From positions 155,399 to 219,398 of the forward strand of contig NZ_JABMJK010000012.1 in the NCBI RefSeq assembly GCF_013376005.1: DNA of 64,000 bases. The letters run 5' to 3'. Source of the stretch: Duganella sp. SG902 (GTDB taxonomy: Bacteria; Pseudomonadota; Gammaproteobacteria; Burkholderiales; Burkholderiaceae_D). Position 1 is the first letter of the stretch. Each line of letters opens with the position of its first letter. The notes under the pieces were generated by a model. That model was not told the DNA's origin. It did no database searches and saw nothing but the letters and a program-made list of their open reading frames with translations. This document shows positions 16,548-24,888 of the stretch, one piece after another. Position numbers and translations under genes: made by a program.

Positions 16548-17683
16548 AGACCTTGATCACCGCCCTGCTGCTCAGCGCAGCCACCCTCAGCGCCACGGCC
16601 GCGCCGGTAGACCGCTATGGCTACACGCTGCCGCCCAGCATGCAGAAAAAGAAGAAGCCGGCCGCCCCCAAGAAGAAACCCGTGCCGGCCATTGATTACG
16701 TCGGCGAATACGTCAACTTCGGCGACTGGAAAGATGTGCGCGCCTTCCTCGACGACGTCGCCGCGCGCGACGGCTTCGACCGCGCCGAGCTGAACACGCT
16801 GATGGCGCAGGTGCGCTATGTGGACGCCGCCGTGCAGCTGGTCAAGCCGGCGCCGCCCGGCAAGCCGAAGAACTGGCAGGCCTACAGCAAGCTGATGATC
16901 GACCCGGTGCGCATCGACGCCGGCGTCCGGTTCTGGAACGAGAACGGCGAGGCGCTCAGCCGCGCCGAATCGCTGTACGGCGTGCCGGCCGAGATCCTGG
17001 TCGGCATCATCGGCATCGAGACCGTGTACGGCCGCAACACCGGCCGCTTCCGCGTGCTGGACGCGCTGACCACGCTGGCCTTCTCCTACCCCGAGGCGCC
17101 GCAGCGGCGCGAGCGCATGGAATTCTTCCGCGGCGAGCTGGAGGCCACCCTGCTGTTCGCGCGCCAGACCGGCGTCGATCCGCTGTCGCTGAAGGGCTCG
17201 TTCGCCGGCGCCGTCGGCATGCCGCAGTTCATGCCCAGCAGCATGATGAAATATGCGGTGGACTTCGACGGCGACGGCAGGATCGATTTGCTCAACTCCA
17301 GCACCGACGCCATCGGCAGCGTGGCGGCCTTCCTGATCGCGCACGGCTGGCAGCGCGACCAGGGCGGCCCGCTGGTGTACGCGGCCACGGTCTCGCCCAA
17401 CCGCGCCTGGGAGCCCATGCTGAACCAGGGGTTGACGGCCAGGTACGCGCCGGCGCAACTGACGGCGGCCGGCGTGACGCCGGCGGTGGCGCCGCCCGAG
17501 CAATTATATGGGCTGGTGGACTTGCAAAACGGCGCCGAGCCCACAGAATACTGGTTGGCCAACGCCAATTTCTTTGCGATCACGCAGTACAACCGCAGTT
17601 ATTTCTACGCGATGTCGGTGGTGGAGCTGGGACGGGCGGTGAAGCTGGCGCGCGGCGCGGCGGGCGGCGCTTCAGGGATGTAA
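16538..17683 (+). CDS. mltB: Lytic murein transglycosylase B
   Basis: Cleaves the glycan strand of peptidoglycan with formation of 1,6-anhydromuramic ends. In 381 residues there is a signal peptide (about 1-22, no lipobox Cys seen), a Lys-rich linker, and the MltB catalytic region with E161 in 'GIIGIETVYGRNTG', then 'GSFAGAVGMPQFMPSS' and 'NYNRS'-type substrate motifs ('TQYNRSYFYA'). The start overlaps the transglutaminase end by ten bases; ATG at 16544 is an alternative. It fits a cell-wall role for this whole operon. Confidence 0.9.
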   Translation: MPMKTLITALLLSAATLSATAAPVDRYGYTLPPSMQKKKKPAAPKKKPVPAIDYVGEYVNFGDWKDVRAFLDDVAARDGFDRAELNTLMAQVRYVDAAVQLVKPAPPGKPKNWQAYSKLMIDPVRIDAGVRFWNENGEALSRAESLYGVPAEILVGIIGIETVYGRNTGRFRVLDALTTLAFSYPEAPQRRERMEFFRGELEATLLFARQTGVDPLSLKGSFAGAVGMPQFMPSSMMKYAVDFDGDGRIDLLNSSTDAIGSVAAFLIAHGWQRDQGGPLVYAATVSPNRAWEPMLNQGLTARYAPAQLTAAGVTPAVAPPEQLYGLVDLQNGAEPTEYWLANANFFAITQYNRSYFYAMSVVELGRAVKLARGAAGGASGM

Positions 17684-18100
17684 GCAAGCGTAACAACTTT
17701 TGTGCCGCGGGTTTGCTCGCGGTATTGTTTAGTTGACACTTGGAAATAATTTGTACACACTGCACATTAGGCGGGGGCAAATGGGCTACTTTACAACGGA
17801 ATTGTTATATAATTAACTTTAACCGTTAATTAAAAGTGCGCACAGGCAGCTTAGCACAGAACTCGGTGTATAATTCTCACACAATGTTGCAGTCGGACAA
17901 CAATACCCTGCGGGAAGCAGTTTTTTTTATTGCTGCTGAGTATTAGATCACGGAGTGTTGTACAATTGTGTATATATTATGAAACTTGTTATCCTGGAAC
18001 CCGTGTCCGTGTGTGAGTCTCCTGGTAAGGATGGACATTGACGCAGCAAAGCCCCGAGTGTTGTACTTTGCAGGACAACTTTACAGAAGGAAAAGACGAC
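17684..18100. other. AT-rich 417-base leader of the small HTH gene
   Basis: This gap has far lower GC than its surroundings. It holds a perfect -35 hexamer TTGACA (17733-17738) without a clean partner, and TATAAT hexamers at 17808-17813 and 17869-17874. An 8-bp inverted repeat overlaps the first TATAAT. A short CTGC/GCAG stem (17908-17920) is followed by eight T residues. No coding frame is convincing. The region looks like a regulated promoter and leader for the gene at 18101. Confidence 0.5.
17810..17832. promoter_or_regulatory. Inverted-repeat operator candidate over a -10 box
   Basis: TAATTAAC (17810-17817) and GTTAATTA (17825-17832) are exact inverted copies separated by seven bases. 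The left arm overlaps the TATAAT at 17808-17813. That is a natural place for a repressor, perhaps the HTH protein encoded at 18101. Confidence 0.4.
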
Positions 18101-18454
18101 ATGACAAACCAAGTCGGCATAGACATGAACAACGATGCGGATGGCGATGATCTGCTGCAATACAATCCCAACCGCCTGCTCGACACCCTGATCGAGAACC
18201 TGCGCCTGAAAAACGACGCCGCGCTGTCGCGCGCGCTGGAAGTGGCGCCGCCGGTGATCAGCAAGATCCGTCACCACCGCCTGCCGGTCGGCGCCTCGCT
18301 GCTGATCCGCATGCACGAGGTGAGCGACCTGAGCATCCGCGACCTGCGTTACCTGATGGGCGACCGCCGCAACAAGTTCCGCATCAGCGACAAGCAGTTC
18401 AAACCGAAGGAAGGCGAGACCCCGGGCGGCGGCACCAGCAGCAACCAGGGCTGA
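18101..18454 (+). CDS. Small HTH-type putative regulator
   Basis: This is a 117-residue protein with no close family that I can name. Its middle (about residues 28-75) reads like a lambda-repressor/XRE helix-turn-helix: 'DTLIENLRLKNDAALSRALEVAPPVISKIRHHRLPVG'. A Lys/Gly/Ser-rich tail follows. I start it at ATG 18101, with AGAAGGA at 18085-18091 as ribosome site; the open frame begins at 18038. It stands alone between the AT-rich leader and a strong terminator, so it is probably a single-gene, self-controlled regulator. Confidence 0.65.
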   Translation: MTNQVGIDMNNDADGDDLLQYNPNRLLDTLIENLRLKNDAALSRALEVAPPVISKIRHHRLPVGASLLIRMHEVSDLSIRDLRYLMGDRRNKFRISDKQFKPKEGETPGGGTSSNQG

Positions 18455-18476
18455 TCCGCCCACCGTCCCGCACGTG

Positions 18477-18515
18477 AAAATGCCCCCGTCCCCGCGCAAG
18501 GGACGGGGGCATTTT
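18477..18515. terminator. Bidirectional terminator between the HTH gene and cysM
   Basis: A perfect 16-bp stem, AAAATGCCCCCGTCCC (18477-18492) with its complement at 18500-18515, has a seven-base loop. The A and T ends give a U-tract in both directions, so it can end both convergent genes. Confidence 0.92.
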
Positions 18516-18526
18516 GCTTGGGGCGC

Positions 18527-19429
18527 TTACGCCGGGAACACGCCGGTCGACAGGTAGCGGTCGCCGCGGTCGCAGACGATGAACACGATGGTGGCGTTCT
18601 CCACCGTGCTGGAGAGGCGCAGCGCGATCTCGCAGGCGCCGGCGGCGGAGATGCCGCAGAAGATGCCCTCCTCGGCCGCCAGGCGGCGCGCCATGCGCTC
18701 GGCCGCCGCCTGCGACACCGCCTCCACGCGGTCCACGCGCGAGCGGTCATAAATTTTCGGCAGGTAGGCCTCGGGCCACTTGCGGATGCCGGGGATGGAC
18801 GAGCCCTCCTCCGGCTCGGCGCCGATGATCTGGATCGCCGGATTCTGCTCCTTCAGGTAGCGCGAGGTGCCCATGATGGTGCCGGTGGTGCCCATGGCGC
18901 TGACGAAGTGGGTGACGCGGCCGTCGGTGTCGCGCCAGATCTCCGGACCGGTGCTCTCATAATGCGCGCGGGCGTTGTCCTGGTTGGCGAACTGGTCGAG
19001 GATGATGCCCTTGCCGTCCTTCTGCAATTGCTCGGCCATGTCGCGCGCGTACTCCATGCCGCCGGTCTTGGGCGTGAGCATGATCTGGGCGCCGTAGGCG
19101 GCCATGCTCTGGCGCCGCTCGACGCTCAGGTTCTCCGGCATCAGCAGCAGCATCTTGTAGCCGCGGATGGCGGCCGCCATGGCCAGCGCGATGCCGGTGT
19201 TGCCGCTGGTGGCCTCGATCAGGGTGTCGCCCGGCTTGATGTCGCCGCGCTCCTCGGCGCGCCTCAGCATCGACATGGCGGCGCGGTCCTTGACCGAGCC
19301 GGCCGGGTTGTTGCCCTCCAGCTTGCCGAGGATGATGTTGTTGCGGGCGGCCGCCTCGGCGCCGGGCAGGCGCACCAGCTGCACCAGCGGCGTGTTGCCG
19401 ATCGTATCTTGCAAAGTCTTGTAAGCCAT
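18527..19429 (-). CDS. cysM: Cysteine synthase B (O-acetylserine sulfhydrylase)
   Basis: PLP enzyme that makes cysteine from O-acetylserine and sulfide or thiosulfate. The 300 residues contain the PLP lysine K47 in 'NPAGSVKDRAA', phosphate-binding TSGNTG (74-79) and a C-terminal 'GIFCGISAAGA'. The CysM type is favoured over CysK by length and by the 'RRQSMAAYGAQIMLTPK' region. I take ATG at 19429 (MAYKTLQDTIGNTP), the usual family start, rather than the longer frame to 19525. Confidence 0.9.
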   Translation of the reverse strand: MAYKTLQDTIGNTPLVQLVRLPGAEAAARNNIILGKLEGNNPAGSVKDRAAMSMLRRAEERGDIKPGDTLIEATSGNTGIALAMAAAIRGYKMLLLMPENLSVERRQSMAAYGAQIMLTPKTGGMEYARDMAEQLQKDGKGIILDQFANQDNARAHYESTGPEIWRDTDGRVTHFVSAMGTTGTIMGTSRYLKEQNPAIQIIGAEPEEGSSIPGIRKWPEAYLPKIYDRSRVDRVEAVSQAAAERMARRLAAEEGIFCGISAAGACEIALRLSSTVENATIVFIVCDRGDRYLSTGVFPA

Positions 19430-19574
19430 CGTCTTGTTGTTGGAGTTCGCGAAAACGACCATTTTAGCCGAGTTGACAGAAAGCAGCCGACTACCCCTTA
19501 AGACTTTGGACGGCGGGCACGCCATACGCTAGACTGGCAGCACTCCCGCAACCCGCTTCATATTTGGAACCGTC

Positions 19575-21344
19575 ATGGCCACCACCCCCTTCGAACTGCT
19601 GCCCGAACTCACCCCGGACGACCCGGCGCCGATCACCGCGCACAACCTCGACCAGCGCCAGCACCAGATGTTCCCCACGCTGAGCGCGGCCGACGTGCGC
19701 CACATGCACCGCTTCGGCCACGTGATGTGCTTCCGGGATGGCGACATGATCTTCGAGGCCGGCAAGACCAGCTTCGGCCTGATGCTGGTGCTCAAGGGCG
19801 GCATCCGGGTCGACCGCTACGACGGCCTGGGCAACACCTCCTACGTGACCACCCACCAGGTCGGCCAGTTCAGCGGCGAGGTGGCGCAGCTGTCGGGCCG
19901 CCCGTCGCTGGGCAACGGCCACGCGGTGGGCGACGTCGAGGTGCTGGTGGTGCCGTCCGAATCGCTGCGCGCGCTGCTGGTGGCGCACGCCGACCTGGGC
20001 GAGCGCATCGTGCGCGCGCTGATCCTGCGCCGCGTCGGCCTGATCGAGCAGGCCTCGGGCGGGCCGGTGATCGTCGGCCCGCGCGGCCACGGCCGCATCC
20101 ACACGCTGCAAACCTTCCTGCAGGCCAACGGCCATCCGCACGTGGTGCTCGATCCCGAGCACGACCGCCAGGCCGCCGACCTGATGGAACACTACCGCCC
20201 GCGTCCGGAGGAGCTGCCGCTGGTGGTGTGCCCGGACGGCGTGGTCAAGAAAAACCCGAGCGTGGTCGACATCGGCCGCTGCCTCGGCATGCTGCCCGAG
20301 CTCGACACCGACAAGGTGTGGGACGTGATCGTGGTCGGCGCCGGTCCTGCCGGCCTGGCGACGGCGGTGTACGCGGCGTCGGAAGGCTTGTCGGTGCTGG
20401 CGCTGGAGACGCGCGCCTACGGCGGCCAGGCCGGCGCCAGCGCGCGCATCGAGAACTACCTGGGCTTTCCGACCGGGGTGTCGGGCCGCGCGCTGGCCGG
20501 CCGCGCCTACGTGCAGGCGCAGAAGTTCGGCGTCGAGGTGGCGATTCCGGCGCCGGCCGGCCGGCTGATCTGCGACACCTATCCGCTCGAGGTGGAGATG
20601 TGCGGCAGCCTGCAGCGCCTGAAGGCCAAGTCGGTGGTGCTGTCGTGCGGCGCGCGCTACCGCCGTCCGTCGCTGGCCAACCTCAAGCAGTTCGAGGGCA
20701 AGGGCGTGTACTACTGGGCTTCGCCGGTCGAGGCCAAGCTGTGCAAGACCGAGGAGATCGTGCTGGTCGGCGGCGGCAACTCGGCCGGGCAGGCGGCGGT
20801 GTTCCTGTCGGGCTACGCGTCCAAGGTCCACATGCTGATCCGCAAGGACAGCCTGTCGTCCACCATGTCGAGCTACCTGATCGAGCGCATCCAGGCCACC
20901 CCGAACATCGAGCTGCACACCTGCACCGAGATCGTCGCGCTGGAGGGCGACGAGGACGGCCTCAAGCAGGTGCGCATCCGCAACAGCAAGACCGGGGATG
21001 AGTGCGATTACGACGTGTGCCGCGTGTTCCTGTTCATCGGCGCCGATCCCAACACCGGTTGGCTCAGCGACTGCGGCGTGGACGTCGACGCCAACGGTTT
21101 CATCCGCACCGGCTTCGACGTCATCAAGGCGCAGTGCAAGGCCAACTTCGCCAACGGCGTGTATCCGAAGGACCTGCCCACGCGCGCGGCGCTGGAGACC
21201 AGCGTGCCGGGCGTGTTCGCCATCGGCGACGTGCGCGCCACCTCCACCAAGCGCGTGGCCGCCGCCGTCGGCGAAGGCGCGGCCGTGGTGTCCCAGATCC
21301 ACCAGTTCCTGGCCAACCTCCCGCTGGACAAGCTGAAGGTTTAA
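19575..21344 (+). CDS. cNMP-binding domain fused to thioredoxin-reductase-like flavoprotein
   Basis: A 589-residue fusion. Residues about 35-160 look like a cyclic-nucleotide-binding (CRP-type) β-roll. Residues about 163-240 look like a thioredoxin/glutaredoxin-like fold without a CxxC. From about 248 there is a thioredoxin-reductase module with FAD motif VVGAGPAGLA, a second Rossmann motif VGGGNSAGQAAVF and a C-terminal 'FAIGDVRA'. The redox CxxC expected after 'GKGVYY' is replaced by WASPVEA, so it cannot be a classical thioredoxin reductase. Its function is not known to me. Its TAA shares TTAA with the convergent HEAT-like gene. Confidence 0.8.
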   Translation: MATTPFELLPELTPDDPAPITAHNLDQRQHQMFPTLSAADVRHMHRFGHVMCFRDGDMIFEAGKTSFGLMLVLKGGIRVDRYDGLGNTSYVTTHQVGQFSGEVAQLSGRPSLGNGHAVGDVEVLVVPSESLRALLVAHADLGERIVRALILRRVGLIEQASGGPVIVGPRGHGRIHTLQTFLQANGHPHVVLDPEHDRQAADLMEHYRPRPEELPLVVCPDGVVKKNPSVVDIGRCLGMLPELDTDKVWDVIVVGAGPAGLATAVYAASEGLSVLALETRAYGGQAGASARIENYLGFPTGVSGRALAGRAYVQAQKFGVEVAIPAPAGRLICDTYPLEVEMCGSLQRLKAKSVVLSCGARYRRPSLANLKQFEGKGVYYWASPVEAKLCKTEEIVLVGGGNSAGQAAVFLSGYASKVHMLIRKDSLSSTMSSYLIERIQATPNIELHTCTEIVALEGDEDGLKQVRIRNSKTGDECDYDVCRVFLFIGADPNTGWLSDCGVDVDANGFIRTGFDVIKAQCKANFANGVYPKDLPTRAALETSVPGVFAIGDVRATSTKRVAAAVGEGAAVVSQIHQFLANLPLDKLKV

Positions 21345-22726
21345 GCAGCGCTAGGCGCGTAGTGATCGAGATGCCGCCGCAGCGCCGTCAGGCGTTGCGG
21401 GTGGCGCGCGAGGAGTTGCTCAAAGAATTGGGTGACGGGCTTGGATAGCAGCAACTGCGCCTGCTCCTTGGCGGGCTGTTCATACCATTCCGTGGAAGCG
21501 AGCCAGCCACCTAACGCATCATCCAATCCCAGCCGGCGCGCTTCATCGACGCCGCGCCGCAAGCCCAGCCGCGCAACGCACTCCAGCCAGTTCCACCGAT
21601 TGTTTTCCACCAACCGCAAAAGCGACGTGGCATCACCGCCCTCTTCAAGCCGGGCGCGCAGCGTGGCGAACGGGATGTATGCGCCATGCTTCCACACCAA
21701 CCGGACCGCGAATTTGCGCGGGCCGACGGCTGGATCGTTCATGGCCGCCAACGCGATATCGTCCTTATCCGATTCCACCAGTTTGAACCAGGCGGCACGC
21801 GCAGCCAGCCTTACGCTCGGATAGGCGCTGGACTGGAACAAGCGCACCAACTCCACATCCGCCCCATCGCGCAAGGCGGCCAGGGCGATCAGGCAAATGC
21901 GCGTGCGGCGCACCGCCTGCATGTCTTGCCGCAGAAGGCTGCGATAGTGCGAGCGTACGTCAAAACCTCTCGCCAGCAGATAATTCGCCGCCACCTCACG
22001 CACCGATGCCTGAACGTCCAGCAAGGCAGCGACGGCGAACTCTTTCACGGATTCGCTGTCCATCGCCAGCAAGGCCCGGATTGCCACGATTCGCACCGGG
22101 CCAAAATGTGACTGCGCCGCAGCTTGGTAGCACGCGGCTTGCTGCGCTGGCGGCAGCTCCGCGCACAACAGCAGGGCACGCTGGGCAAGCACGATGTCAT
22201 CGTTTCGCTCCAGAATCAGCGCAAGCAAAGCCGGGGGTTCGAGCAGGTGATGCTGGTCGAGCAAATGCACCGCCGCGCGCGCCGCCTGCATGTCCGGCCC
22301 GCGCGCGGCGGTGCAAAGATCATCGACCTTGACAAACCGCATCACCGCGCGCTCGAAGTTGATCAGCCAGTCGGCATAATCCCTTCTGCCGGGGCTATGC
22401 AAACGCAAGATCACCGGCATCACGGCTAACAACTTTGAGGCAGGAACGAATGGCAGCAACGTCATCAAGGCGATCCTTGCCGCGCGCTGCACCTCGGGCA
22501 CCCAATCATTCAGGCGCCCAGCTACGGCCGGCAACAACTCAGGGTGCGCCAATTCCACGCATCGCTTGAGCACTGCCTCACGCACATAACCCGAACCATG
22601 CACCGCGTATTGGCTTAGCAGTTCCACCGAATCCGTGGCGCCCACTAACTGAAGGTGGTGCTCGTAATAATGCGCGCCCACATGAGCAGAGCTTCTTGGG
22701 CTAAACAAGGTTTTGAGTATCGTCAT
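21341..22726 (-). CDS. HEAT-like repeat protein of unknown function
   Basis: This is a 461-residue, mostly helical protein. Successive segments such as 'GSGYVREAVLKRCVELAHPELLPAVAGRLNDWVPEVQRAARIAL', 'GPVRIVAIRALLAMDSESVKEFAVAALLDVQASVREVAANYLL' and 'YPSVRLAARAAWFKL' have the A-B helix pattern of HEAT/armadillo repeats, a protein-binding scaffold. No catalytic motif is visible. I use ATG 22726 instead of the TTG at 22732. It stands apart from any clear operon. Confidence 0.65.
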   Translation of the reverse strand: MTILKTLFSPRSSAHVGAHYYEHHLQLVGATDSVELLSQYAVHGSGYVREAVLKRCVELAHPELLPAVAGRLNDWVPEVQRAARIALMTLLPFVPASKLLAVMPVILRLHSPGRRDYADWLINFERAVMRFVKVDDLCTAARGPDMQAARAAVHLLDQHHLLEPPALLALILERNDDIVLAQRALLLCAELPPAQQAACYQAAAQSHFGPVRIVAIRALLAMDSESVKEFAVAALLDVQASVREVAANYLLARGFDVRSHYRSLLRQDMQAVRRTRICLIALAALRDGADVELVRLFQSSAYPSVRLAARAAWFKLVESDKDDIALAAMNDPAVGPRKFAVRLVWKHGAYIPFATLRARLEEGGDATSLLRLVENNRWNWLECVARLGLRRGVDEARRLGLDDALGGWLASTEWYEQPAKEQAQLLLSKPVTQFFEQLLARHPQRLTALRRHLDHYAPSAA

Positions 22727-22814
22727 GTTCAAAGCATAACATCAGTCCTGCAGTTGCAAGAATGCAATGCGAGGATGTGGGGTGGTGCTATAGCTGCCGC
22801 GCCCTTGTGGGAGG

Positions 22815-22923
22815 TTTTCTCTTTTGCCGTTCTCTTTTTGTCTCTTTTTGTCTCTTTTGAACTCCTCCCGCTGATCGAGGTCTAAGAGACAGAAAGAGAT
22901 AAAAAGAGAACGAAAGAGAAAGG
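22815..22923. repeat. Long polypyrimidine/polypurine inverted repeat
   Basis: The left arm is almost pure pyrimidine and includes two exact copies of TCTCTTTTTG (22831-22850) and a partial third. The right arm is almost pure purine. Bases 22829-22856 and 22884-22911 pair in 26 of 28 positions around a 27-base loop. A second 9-bp block (22816-22824 with 22913-22921) extends the stem beyond a small bulge. The AGGAG ribosome site of the gene at 22933 is directly at the stem base. Confidence 0.75.
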
Positions 22924-22932
22924 AGAAAGAGA

Positions 22933-23538
22933 ATGTGTCCCGCAAGCCCTGAGCAACTACCACCCCCACCTATACTCCCGGCAACGGTTTTTACCGAGCT
23001 GTGCAGCTATCTGCGCGAGAGCGGCAGCACGCTGTCGCCGAGCGAGGCCCTGATCAAGGCCGTGCAACTCTGGATCGCCAAGGGACGGGCGGACGCCATT
23101 CCGGCACAAGGCTATCAGTGGAAGCAGCTATTCCTGCCCGAGGGCACGCGGCTCCGCATGCAGGTCCGGGAATGCTGGCATACCGCCGCCATTGTTGGCG
23201 ACGAGCTGATCTACAAAGGCAACCCGACTTCGCCGCATCAAATGGCCCGGCAAGCCGCCGGCGACGGCCGCAACGCGTGGCGCGAAATCTGGGTACTGAT
23301 GCCGGGCCACAAACAATGGGCCAATGCCGACCGCCTGCGGGCGCAGTTGGTCAAGGAACGGGCGGCCATACCGCCCACGCCGGCCGAGTCGATGAAGATC
23401 GCGGCCAAGGCCATGAGCGACGCGCTGAGCACTGCCCTCACGCTGGTGGCGCACGCCAACGACCAGGCGCAGAACACACTCGAACGCCGGCTGCCCAAAT
23501 ACCGCCGCGCTTGGGACATGCTGGAGGACGTCGATTAA
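22933..23538 (+). CDS. Orphan protein with a possible RAMA/DUF4357-like domain
   Basis: This is a 201-residue protein that I do not recognise with certainty. Residues about 67-135 ('LFLPEGTRLRM…AAIVGDELIYKGNPTSPHQMARQAAGDGRNAWREIWVLMPGHKQWANADRLR') resemble RAMA or DUF4357 modules, small domains often found with restriction or modification enzymes. An N-terminal helix pair and a C-terminal helical tail flank this. Start ATG 22933 has AGGAG seven bases upstream. No restriction or methylase gene is nearby. Its unusual repeat leader is described separately. Confidence 0.55.
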   Translation: MCPASPEQLPPPPILPATVFTELCSYLRESGSTLSPSEALIKAVQLWIAKGRADAIPAQGYQWKQLFLPEGTRLRMQVRECWHTAAIVGDELIYKGNPTSPHQMARQAAGDGRNAWREIWVLMPGHKQWANADRLRAQLVKERAAIPPTPAESMKIAAKAMSDALSTALTLVAHANDQAQNTLERRLPKYRRAWDMLEDVD

Positions 23539-23552
23539 ATAATCCTCCTGTT

Positions 23553-24875
23553 TTACAAGGGCGGCGTGGCGCGCGCTTTGATGCGCGCCAGCTGGGCGGC
23601 CTGGTAGGCGGCGAAGGCGTTGTCGAACAAGGTGCGGATCAGCGGGTCGTCGACGATGTCGGCGTCGGCCGGGGCACCGTCGATGCGCATGTACATCGAG
23701 GTCAGGGACTCGCCCAAGGCCAGCCCGGCATACAGTTTGGCTGCCGGGATTTCGGTCATCCAGGTCGGCGCTTCCTCGTCACCGCATGGCGCGATGCTGT
23801 CGCCGTGGATGCGGTAGCGGTAGTGCCGGGCGGCGCCTTCGTGATCGTACACCGACAACTGCCATACGCACGGCGTGGCGAAGTAGCTGTCTTCCGGCAG
23901 TTCCATCTCTTCATAGCGCGCCTGCAGGCCGCCCTGGCAGAACGCCCGCACCGATGCGGCTTGCTCCGCCGTCAGCGCGGCGAAGTGGCGCGCAATGTCG
24001 GCGGTGGGCGGCGGCACGATGTCGGGATCGTATTCGTAGTCGACATCCTGCTCGCCCACCGGCAGCACCCAAGGCAGCGGCGCCGCCGGCGCGAGCGCGG
24101 TCGCGCTCAATGCCACCGACACCGATGGATTCAGGCGCACCACCTGCGCGGCCGGCAGCCATTCCCTCACGGCTTGCGCGAACTGGCGATAGGTGATCGG
24201 GAACAGCGCGTGGTTGTACCACGACCACGGCTCCTGCCGGAACTGGCAGGAACTCGGCACCACGTAGCGCGGCGCCAGCGCCCGCAGCTGTTCCGGCCAC
24301 TCCTCCGGCAAGACCACCGGGCCGCGTTCCGCGCGCGACGGCGCGATCACGTCCACCTCGCGCATGGTCTGGAATGGCCACAACACCATGTCCCACGGCG
24401 CGTAAGGCTTGAGCAGTTCCAGCGTCTCCGGGTCCATCCACGAATCGACCACGTTCAGCACGTTCAGCCCTTCCGCGCGGATCTGGAACATGGAATCGAC
24501 GTCGGCCTCCAGCGCCCGCCGCGCGATCACCTCGAACGCACCCACCGTCACCACCGCGTCCAGTGCCAGCGGGCGCACGTCGGCGAAGCCCAGTTCGCGG
24601 ATCATGGCGAACAGTTCATCGAACAGGCAATACAGGTAAATCGGCGTGGCGCGATCCAGCAGATCCAGGCTTTCCAGCGAACAGTGGTCGTCGTGGAAGT
24701 GCGAGATGAACACCGCGTCCGGCCGCAACGCCCTCACCTGCGCCAGATCGAAGCGCACGTCCGGATAGGCGTGGCAATTCCTGCTGAACGGGTTCTCGAA
24801 CACCGGATCGAACACGATCCGCGTGGCGCCGCTCTCGAACACGTAGCCGGCGTGGAGGATGCGCGAGATTTTCAT
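23553..24875 (-). CDS. MBL-fold metallo-hydrolase
   Basis: This is a 440-residue protein with an N-terminal metallo-β-lactamase fold: 'LHAGYVFESGATRIVFDPVFENPF' and the metal motif H59-F-H61-D-D63-H64. The second half (from about 260) is an extension that I cannot assign. The layout resembles UlaG/RomA-type or uncharacterised MBL proteins acting on phosphoester or lactone substrates; no substrate is evident. The start lies 13 bases downstream of the M28 peptidase stop, so the two genes are likely co-transcribed. Confidence 0.75.
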   Translation of the reverse strand: MKISRILHAGYVFESGATRIVFDPVFENPFSRNCHAYPDVRFDLAQVRALRPDAVFISHFHDDHCSLESLDLLDRATPIYLYCLFDELFAMIRELGFADVRPLALDAVVTVGAFEVIARRALEADVDSMFQIRAEGLNVLNVVDSWMDPETLELLKPYAPWDMVLWPFQTMREVDVIAPSRAERGPVVLPEEWPEQLRALAPRYVVPSSCQFRQEPWSWYNHALFPITYRQFAQAVREWLPAAQVVRLNPSVSVALSATALAPAAPLPWVLPVGEQDVDYEYDPDIVPPPTADIARHFAALTAEQAASVRAFCQGGLQARYEEMELPEDSYFATPCVWQLSVYDHEGAARHYRYRIHGDSIAPCGDEEAPTWMTEIPAAKLYAGLALGESLTSMYMRIDGAPADADIVDDPLIRTLFDNAFAAYQAAQLARIKARATPPL

Positions 24876-24888
24876 CTATGCCCCGTCA

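Noticed and set aside
17908..17928. Terminator-like CTGC/GCAG stem followed by eight T
   Set aside because: The stem is only 4 bp, too weak for a confident terminator, so I mention it only as part of the AT-rich leader.
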